Origin: Acidipropionibacterium timonense
GTDB taxonomy: Bacteria; Actinomycetota; Actinomycetes; Propionibacteriales; Propionibacteriaceae
Assembly (NCBI RefSeq): GCF_900605005.1
Contig: NZ_LR027558.1
Location: 1,374,263 to 1,421,242, forward strand
DNA: 46,980 nt
Direction of reading: 5' to 3'
The notes under the pieces were generated by a model. The model saw nothing but the letters and a program-made list of their open reading frames with translations. It was not told the origin of the DNA and made no database searches. Within the stretch, counting starts at the first letter, position 1. The number at the start of each line of letters is the position of its first letter. This document shows, piece after piece, positions 42,492 through 46,980 of the stretch. The translations under genes and the position numbers were made by a program.

Positions 42492-43058
42492 TCAGTTGAG
42501 GTCAGGGTCCTCGGGCATGGTCGACAGCAGGGCGGCCGGACCGTTCTGGCGGCGCAGCACCCGACGCCACAGTGACAGCGGGTCCGAACCGAAGACGTCC
42601 TCCTCACGGGCCTGCGCGCACACCCAGTCACCCCGGATGATCTCGCCCTCGAGCTGGCCCGGGCTCCACCCGGCGTATCCGGCGAAGATGCGCAGATCGC
42701 AGTAGGCGCCCTCGACGAGTTCGACCGGGGTGTCCAGATGGAGCAGGCCGATGGCCCCCTTGACCCGGCGCCACCCCGGCGGCTCCTCGCGCACGTGCTG
42801 GAGCCGGGCCAGACAGATGGCGCCGTTGGGCGAGACCGGCCCCCCCTGGAAGATCGTCTGCGGTGGCGTCGTGAGGTGGACCCAGGCGGGCAGCACCTCG
42901 TTCATGTCGAGCCGGGCGGGCTGGTTGACGACCACGCCCAGACTGCCGTCCTCGTCACAGTCGAGGAGGTAGATCACCGTGCGGGCGAAGACACCCGCGG
43001 TGATGGCCGACCCGCTGATGAGCAGGTCGCCGGCCGCCGGGGGCTTCGCGAGGATCAT
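42492..43058 (-). CDS. YqgE/AlgH family protein (UPF0301)
   Basis: This 188-residue protein has the YqgE/AlgH pattern: GDLLISGSAITAGVFARTVI near the N-terminus, GSLGVVVNQPA, FQGGPVSPNG and RIFAGYAGWSPGQLEGEI. The function is not defined; in some bacteria it affects transcription of exopolysaccharide genes. The ATG at 43058 follows GGAGGC. It lies 86 bp upstream of mtrA and may be read as a separate transcript. Confidence 0.9.
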   Translation of the reverse strand: MILAKPPAAGDLLISGSAITAGVFARTVIYLLDCDEDGSLGVVVNQPARLDMNEVLPAWVHLTTPPQTIFQGGPVSPNGAICLARLQHVREEPPGWRRVKGAIGLLHLDTPVELVEGAYCDLRIFAGYAGWSPGQLEGEIIRGDWVCAQAREEDVFGSDPLSLWRRVLRRQNGPAALLSTMPEDPDLN

Positions 43059-43206
43059 GCCTCCATCTTGGCACCCCGGCCCGCGCGGATCGTGGGGTCA
43101 GGGGCGTTGGCGTCTCATGGGGTCGGGGCGCGTGGGGTCATGGGTTCGGGCGCCCCCGGGCGGGTCGGGGTCGACTCGCGCGCCGGCCTCACCTCGCGGC
43201 TGGGCG

Positions 43207-43410
43207 TCACCCCTTGAAGAGGTCCCAGAAGCTGAACGTCGTCCGGCGATAGACCGCTCCCTTGAGGGCGCGCGACGGGTCCTTGACCAGACCCATGCCC
43301 CTGCGCCCGTAGCCGGGGATGATCTCTCGCTTGAGTTGGCGCTTGAGCCTGCCGGTGGTCCGAGCCTTGAAGGACTTCCTGAGACTCGGCGTCCTCATCC
43401 CGATCTTCAC
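43207..43410 (-). CDS. Small basic conserved protein, probably leaderless
   Basis: This 67-residue, strongly basic protein (RKSFKARTTGRLKRQLKR, GYGRRGMGLVKDP) ends RRTTFSFWDLFKG. It resembles small actinobacterial hypothetical proteins with the ARTTGRLKR...YGRKGMG...TTxxxxDLF pattern; no function is known. The start is probably GTG 43410: a TACGTT -10 (43417-43422) ends 6 nt before it, giving a leaderless mRNA. The ATG at 43398 is the alternative (63 residues). A longer upstream frame crosses the tetR end and is not credible. Confidence 0.65.
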   Translation of the reverse strand: MKIGMRTPSLRKSFKARTTGRLKRQLKREIIPGYGRRGMGLVKDPSRALKGAVYRRTTFSFWDLFKG

Positions 43411-43416
43411 GATGAC

Positions 43417-43422
43417 AACGTA
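43417..43422 (-). promoter_or_regulatory. -10 element of a leaderless promoter (small basic protein)
   Basis: On the minus strand TACGTT is followed by 6 nt and the GTG start at 43410, without a ribosome-binding site. Confidence 0.5.
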
Positions 43423-43564
43423 CGCCAGCGGGCCACCGGGCGGGAGCGAGGGCGCGGCCACTGGGCGACACCGCTGCTCGACCCACGCGACGCCGCCCGA
43501 TGGGAGCCGAGCAGTCGCGCGTCGAACCGGGCGTGATCCACGGAGCGCTCCCGCGGCCCATCCC

Positions 43565-44188
43565 TCAGGACGCACACCTCTGCTGGTTCGCCACGACCCA
43601 GTGCCAGAGCTCATCGGCCGGCTCGGTGGTGCCGACGAGATGCCCATCGAGCTCCAGGGAGAGCATCCCCACGAGGTGGGACAGGCTCGCCAAGGTCCAG
43701 GCGAGTGCCGCCGCCGAGCACCCCATGCCCGCGGCCGGCTCCTCCAGTTGGCGAGCGAGCGCCTCGGGCACCGCGGGCGGATCCGTCACGAGTTCGACGA
43801 AGCTCGCGGCGACATCGGCCGCCGGTCCCACGGTGTCCACCGGTGCCGCGTATCCCACGACCGGAGTTCCGTACAGGAGCTGGAAGTCCTGGGGACTGTC
43901 CCGGGCCCATGCCCGGAGGACGTCGGCCCGTCGCGTCCACGCCGAGCCGCCCGACCGAGGCTCGCGGTGGAGCCTGCCGGCGAGGTCTCGGTAGGCGAGC
44001 ACGAGCAGTTCGGTGAGAAGTGCATCACGGCTGTCGAAGTGCCGGTACACCGCCGACGGCGCGACCCCGACGCGCCTGGCCACCTCACGCAGGGACACCT
44101 GACCGGCCCCCATGTCGCGCAGGCAGTCCCGGGCCGCACCGACGATCCGCTGCCGGGTGAGTTGCTTCGCGTCGTCCCGTGAGGTCAT
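43565..44188 (-). CDS. TetR-family transcriptional repressor
   Basis: This 207-residue regulator has an N-terminal TetR helix-turn-helix (IVGAARDCLRDMG, VSLREVARRVGVAPSAVYRHF) and a C-terminal WHG-like ligand domain (LLYGTPVVGY, DELWHWVVANQQ). It is divergent from a membrane-protein gene, with two identical 24-bp dyad-containing sites between them, so it very likely represses both itself and the neighbour. The ATG at 44188 lies 6 nt after TAGGGT (44195-44200), pointing to a leaderless mRNA. The inducer is unknown. Confidence 0.9.
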   Translation of the reverse strand: MTSRDDAKQLTRQRIVGAARDCLRDMGAGQVSLREVARRVGVAPSAVYRHFDSRDALLTELLVLAYRDLAGRLHREPRSGGSAWTRRADVLRAWARDSPQDFQLLYGTPVVGYAAPVDTVGPAADVAASFVELVTDPPAVPEALARQLEEPAAGMGCSAAALAWTLASLSHLVGMLSLELDGHLVGTTEPADELWHWVVANQQRCAS

Positions 44189-44194
44189 GACCTC

Positions 44195-44266
44195 ACCCTA
44201 CCAGGTTCAGTGAACACCGTTCTCTCAACGTGCTACCGTGACGTTCAGTGAACACCGTTCTCTCAA
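44195..44266. promoter_or_regulatory. Divergent promoters with two 24-bp TetR operators
   Basis: Two exact 24-bp copies lie at 44205-44228 and 44243-44266, start-to-start spacing 38 bp. Each starts GTTCAGTGAACACCGTTC and contains the dyad GAAC-ACC-GTTC. Copy 1 abuts the tetR -10 (TAGGGT, 44195-44200, minus). Copy 2 lies just downstream of a TACCGT -10 (44234-44239, plus), over the expected start of the membrane-protein transcript. Repressor binding would block both promoters. Confidence 0.8.
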
Positions 44267-44275
44267 GGAGATGAC

Positions 44276-44923
44276 ATGACCCTGCCCACGTCACGGATCC
44301 TGGCCGCGCTGTCCGGCACGACCTTCGCCCTCTTCCCGGTCCTTCGCCCCTGGAGCGACAAGGACCCGTCCGGCCCTGGCCTCGTGGAGGCCTTCGCCTC
44401 GCCCCTGTGGTCGATCTCACACATCCTGGGCATGGCCGGATGGGTTGGCCTCGCCGGGGTCACCCTGACCTCGCCCGGACCGGGACGGCGGTGGCGATGG
44501 ATGGTGCCAGCAGGCGTCGCAGCACTGCTCCCCTACTACGGCGCCGAGGCGTTCGGACTTCATGGCATGGCGCTGTCGGCGCGCGCCTCCGGTGACACGT
44601 CCGGGATCGACACGATGGCGGCACTGGTACGCCATGGCGCAGAGCAGTCCACGCTGTTCGGTCTCGGTCTCGTCCTGGCCGGCGCCGGCTCGATCGGCTG
44701 GGCGATGTCCCGTCGCGACCGTGGGCGATGGACCGCGCTCGCTGCTTCCGCGCTCGTCGCCCTCTACCTTCCCCAGTTCTTCGCTCCGCCGACCATCCGC
44801 ATCGTCCACGGGCTCTGTCTGGGCCTTGCCCTGGTGACGTGGGCGGCGGTCTCGGGGAGGTCCCCATCGCTCGACGATCGCCACGCCGAGGATGGGGCTT
44901 TGGCACCTGACACCAGGAGTTGA
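44276..44923 (+). CDS. Multi-pass membrane protein controlled by TetR
   Basis: This 215-residue protein has about five or six hydrophobic segments (for example ILGMAGWVGLAGVTL, LFGLGLVLAGAGSIGWAM, LAASALVALYLPQFFA, GLCLGLALVTWAAV). I do not recognise a specific family, and no transport motif is evident. The ATG at 44276 follows AAGGAG by 5 nt. It is divergent from the TetR gene with shared operators, which suggests induction by a small molecule or stress. Confidence 0.75.
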   Translation: MTLPTSRILAALSGTTFALFPVLRPWSDKDPSGPGLVEAFASPLWSISHILGMAGWVGLAGVTLTSPGPGRRWRWMVPAGVAALLPYYGAEAFGLHGMALSARASGDTSGIDTMAALVRHGAEQSTLFGLGLVLAGAGSIGWAMSRRDRGRWTALAASALVALYLPQFFAPPTIRIVHGLCLGLALVTWAAVSGRSPSLDDRHAEDGALAPDTRS

Positions 44924-44937
44924 AGGTGGCGGTCGGG

Positions 44938-45423
44938 TCAGGGGCGGATCGGTACACAGACGTCGGTGACGAGATCCTCCGGGCCGACCTCCTCCGGCGT
45001 GGCGAGGTAGAGGTTGAAGGCCCGCGACGCCACCGGGTCATCGGTGCCGTCGCCACGCAGGCGCAGCCCGTCGGCCGCCAGCCGTGCGGCGATGAGGTCG
45101 TGGGCCCGGGAGATCTGGTCGTACGGTCCGACGACGTGGGCGACGAGACACTCGCGCTCGGGCAGGACGTGGACGGTCAGGGGTGCGGCAGCCGTGGTGC
45201 CCGGCGCGACCGGCAGGAAGACCTCCTCGTCGACGTCGCGCTCGGTGAACTCGTCGTCGTGCTCGATGACGCCGCAGGGGCCGATGGCCCCGATCCCCTG
45301 GCGGGCGACCTCGGGCATGAGCCTGGCCCACAGCAGATGCTCGTCGGAATGGGTGGGGATGGTGTCGCGCAGGGCGACGACGGTCATCGCGTCCGTGGTG
45401 CGGCGCTCGACGGTGATGGACAT
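44938..45423 (-). CDS. GyrI-like effector-binding domain protein
   Basis: This 161-residue stand-alone GyrI/AraC-effector-binding-type protein starts MSITVERRTTDAMTVVALRD. It contains VARQGIGAIGPCGVIEHDDE and a C-terminal AFNLYLATPEEVGPEDLVTDVCVPI, the typical two-repeat SHS2 fold that binds small hydrophobic cations. The ATG at 45423 follows AAGGAG by 8 nt; the open frame further upstream is not supported. Its role may be sequestering or sensing a compound, possibly linked to the neighbouring TetR system, but this is inference. Confidence 0.8.
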   Translation of the reverse strand: MSITVERRTTDAMTVVALRDTIPTHSDEHLLWARLMPEVARQGIGAIGPCGVIEHDDEFTERDVDEEVFLPVAPGTTAAAPLTVHVLPERECLVAHVVGPYDQISRAHDLIAARLAADGLRLRGDGTDDPVASRAFNLYLATPEEVGPEDLVTDVCVPIRP

Positions 45424-45538
45424 GGCGGGTTCTCCTTCGAGGAGTCGGTCGATGAGGGTCAGCCGGCCACGCGGCGACGCGCCCACGTTCTCGTCGCGGC
45501 CACCCTCCCCCGGGCCCGGCGTGCCTCTACCGCGTTGG

Positions 45539-45630
45539 TACAGTGGACGGACGGAATGACGACGTTCCAGCCGTGCCGAGTGATCGGGGCGAGCCCCGCA
45601 CCCGGGATGGTGTGCTGCAAGGAGGCTCAC
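45539..45630 (+). promoter_or_regulatory. Promoter and structured leader of a gene cut by IS3
   Basis: TACAGT (45539-45544) could start a transcript near 45551. The ~80-nt leader contains the hairpin CGGGGC-GA-GCCCCG (about 45586-45599) and a possible GCACC/GGTGTGC stem before a strong AAGGAGG ribosome-binding site (45619-45625). The arrangement is compatible with a cis-regulatory RNA, but I do not recognise a known riboswitch class. Confidence 0.35.
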
Positions 45631-45665
45631 ATGCGTTCGATCCTGTTCCAGCCCACGACGGTGGG
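45631..45665 (+). pseudogene. 5' fragment of a gene interrupted by the IS3 element
   Basis: After AAGGAGG and 5 nt, an ATG opens MRSILFQPTTV plus two bases, then the IS3 element begins at 45666. Translation would run 20 more codons into the element and stop at 45726. The identity of the gene is unknown because the rest lies beyond the element, outside the window. Confidence 0.55.
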
Positions 45666-45688
45666 TGAATCGGCCTGGGTTTCGTTCC
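45666..45688 (+). repeat. IS3 terminal inverted repeat (left in this window)
   Basis: This 23-bp sequence starts TGAATCGGCCTGGG. Its reverse complement is at 46957-46979 without mismatch. The stop codon of orfB overlaps its last base. Confidence 0.9.
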
Positions 45689-46614
45689 TATCGGTTTCCC
45701 TGTCCGGCGGTCGCCGGGAGGCCTGATTCGAGGTCAGCGTAGTACGCGTCCTCGATCTCGATCGGGGTGCGCATGCCGAGTTCGCCGTGCAGGCGTTGAT
45801 GGTTCCACCACCACACCCATTCGAGCGTCGCGAGCTCGACCTGCTCGACGGTCCTCCAGGGGCCGCGCTGGCGGATCAGCTCGGTCTTGTAGAGGTTGTT
45901 GACCGCCTCGGCGAGGGCGTTGTCATACGAGTCCCCGACGGTTCCCGTCGAGGGTGTTGCGCCAAGCTCGACGACCCGGTCGGTGTAGACCATCGACATG
46001 TAGTTCGAGCCGTGATCGGCGTGATGGATCAGCCCGTCCAGCGGGCCGTCCGCGCCCCAGGCGGCCATGTCCAGCGCTTGCAGCGGCAGCACCTCCGCGC
46101 GCAGCGTCGCCGCGACGTTCCAGCCCACGATCCGACGTGAATAGACGTCGGTGACGAACGCGACGTATGCGAAGCCCGCCCAGGTGGCCACATACGTGAT
46201 GTCTGCAACCCAGAGTCGGCGCGGCGCGTCCGCACGGAACCGCCGCTGGACGAGGTCCCGCGGTAGGGCCTGCGCCTTGTCCGGCCTGGTCGTGAACACC
46301 TTCTTCGACTTGCGAACCCCACCCACTCCCGCGAGGCGCATGAGGCGCTCGGTCTGGTCGCGGCCGATGCCCCACCCCTGCCGTTTCAGGAGAGCATGCA
46401 TCTTCCGCCGCCCGTAGACGCCGTAGTTCTGCGCATGCAGCCTGGCGACCTCGGGCACCAGCAGCTCGTCGCGCAGCTGCCGGGCGGAGGCTACGCGGGT
46501 CTTCGCGGCGCGATACCCGCGGGACGTGATGAATCCCTGCACTGCCGGGCGCAGCGTCCGGCAGATGAGCTCGACCCCGAACCGCTCTCGATACTCGTCG
46601 ATGAAGCGGATCAT
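45688..46614 (-). CDS. IS3-family transposase OrfB (DDE integrase domain)
   Basis: This 308-residue catalytic part of an IS3 transposase has an N-terminal HTH_21-like region (YGVYGRRKMHALLKRQGWGI) and an rve integrase core with DDE residues Asp138 (LWVADITYV), Asp200 (HHADHGSNY) and Glu236 (ALAEAVNNLYKTE); exactly 35 residues lie between the last two. All catalytic residues are present, so the element may be active. The ATG at 46614 lies 5 nt after the orfA stop; no A6G slippery sequence is seen, so reinitiation is more likely than a programmed frameshift. Confidence 0.93.
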   Translation of the reverse strand: MIRFIDEYRERFGVELICRTLRPAVQGFITSRGYRAAKTRVASARQLRDELLVPEVARLHAQNYGVYGRRKMHALLKRQGWGIGRDQTERLMRLAGVGGVRKSKKVFTTRPDKAQALPRDLVQRRFRADAPRRLWVADITYVATWAGFAYVAFVTDVYSRRIVGWNVAATLRAEVLPLQALDMAAWGADGPLDGLIHHADHGSNYMSMVYTDRVVELGATPSTGTVGDSYDNALAEAVNNLYKTELIRQRGPWRTVEQVELATLEWVWWWNHQRLHGELGMRTPIEIEDAYYADLESGLPATAGQGNR

Positions 46615-46619
46615 CCCGG

Positions 46620-46931
46620 TCAGGGCCGGTCGAGCTCCTTCGCGACAAACACGCTCGCAGCCTTGAGGATCTCATTCGCCTTCCGCAGCTCGGCCACCTC
46701 GCGGCGCAGGCGCTTGTTCTCCTCAGCGACATCGCTCGAGACACCGGGCTTCGCGCCGGCGTCGACCTCGCGGCGGCGATGCCACACCCGCAGCGTCTCC
46801 GCGCTCATCCCGAGGAGCCCCGCAACATGCCGCACGGCGGACATCAAATTCGAGTGCTCACCAGAGGCCTTGGCCTCATCGAGCATCCGCAGCGCGCGCT
46901 CGCGCATCTCGGGAGAGTACTTCTGGTTCAT
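46620..46931 (-). CDS. IS3-family transposase OrfA (HTH and leucine-zipper subunit)
   Basis: This 103-residue DNA-binding subunit starts MNQKYSPEMRERALRMLDEA. A helix-turn-helix (AGLLGMSAETLRVWHRR) is followed by a coiled coil (EENKRLRREVAELRKANEIL). The ATG at 46931 follows AAGGATG; an ATG seven codons upstream (46952) is near the inverted repeat and less likely. It precedes orfB by a few bases, as in other IS3 elements with separate orfA and orfB. Confidence 0.92.
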   Translation of the reverse strand: MNQKYSPEMRERALRMLDEAKASGEHSNLMSAVRHVAGLLGMSAETLRVWHRRREVDAGAKPGVSSDVAEENKRLRREVAELRKANEILKAASVFVAKELDRP

Positions 46932-46956
46932 CGTGTTCCATCCTTGCTTCAAGAAC

Positions 46957-46979
46957 GGAACGAAACCCAGGCCGATTCA
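46957..46979 (-). repeat. IS3 terminal inverted repeat (right in this window)
   Basis: The reverse complement of 45666-45688, identical over 23 bp. One base of flanking sequence (46980) follows. Confidence 0.9.
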
Positions 46980-46980
46980 T

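Larger units (their letters stand above)
45666..46979 (-). mobile_element. IS3-family insertion sequence, complete, 1314 bp
   Basis: Exact 23-bp terminal inverted repeats (45666-45688 and 46957-46979), starting TGAATCGG and ending CCGATTCA, bracket two transposase ORFs on the minus strand. The termini have the TG...CA ends typical of IS3-family elements. The target duplication cannot be judged because only one base follows the right end in this window. Confidence 0.9.

Noticed and set aside
46620-46700. Programmed -1 frameshift signal (A6G) between IS3 orfA and orfB
   Set aside because: No A-run or other slippery heptamer is visible near the orfA end; orfB has its own ATG 5 nt after the orfA stop.

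Overview
The window reads as chromosomal DNA from a high-GC Gram-positive actinobacterium. Codons are strongly G/C-ended, and the content (adnAB, DUF3107, a MiaE_2-like protein, DUF6912, an Rv3235-family protein, long-form hpf, lpqB and mtrAB) is actinobacterial. The order nudC-adnBA ... DUF3107/ferritin-like/RhlE ... secA-hpf-comF-lpqB-mtrB-mtrA follows what I remember of Mycobacterium tuberculosis Rv3199c-Rv3246c. I lean towards Propionibacteriaceae but cannot fix the genus. Both ends lie in insertion sequences: the tail of an ISL3-family element (1-136) and a complete IS3-family element (45666-46979) that ends one base before the window does. The window may therefore be a contig bounded by repeats.

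Layout. 381-8642 (+) is a tightly overlapping recC-recB-recD operon. 8601-15837 (-) is an adnA-adnB-nudC operon converging on recD, so two complete end-resection machines sit within 16 kb. 16088-17715 (+) holds a cold-shock protein, a PP2C phosphatase and DUF3107. 17762-18430 (-) is a ferritin-like MiaE_2-type protein, divergent from a DEAD-box RNA helicase (18478-20415, +) with an odd leader and uncertain start. 20514-21766 (-) is trpS, preceded by a short peptide with two adjacent Trp codons that looks like a trp attenuation leader. 21786-29256 (-) carries a CPA1 Na+/H+ antiporter, a PHP phosphoesterase and the large NAD-glutamate dehydrogenase.

29516-30795 is a markedly lower-GC accessory patch. 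It encodes a small exported or bacteriocin-like system: an ORF with a signal peptide, an overlapping ORF ending in a hydrophobic four-Cys segment, and a two-TM protein that could give immunity. It is bounded on one side by a perfect 20-bp hairpin. This patch is the best candidate here for an undescribed system.

30796-43410 returns to core genes: DUF2505, DUF6912, Rv3235-family, secA, a YcaQ-type crosslink-repair glycosylase, hpf, then the mtrA-mtrB-lpqB-comF operon, yqgE and a small basic protein. 43565-44923 is a TetR/membrane-protein pair sharing two identical 24-bp operators. 44938-45423 is a GyrI-like protein. 45631-45665 is the first 11 codons of a gene cut by the IS3 insertion.

Several genes start 6-8 nt after a TANNNT -10 element with no Shine-Dalgarno sequence, which suggests that leaderless transcripts are common here. 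I saw no tRNA, rRNA, CRISPR array or phage genes.
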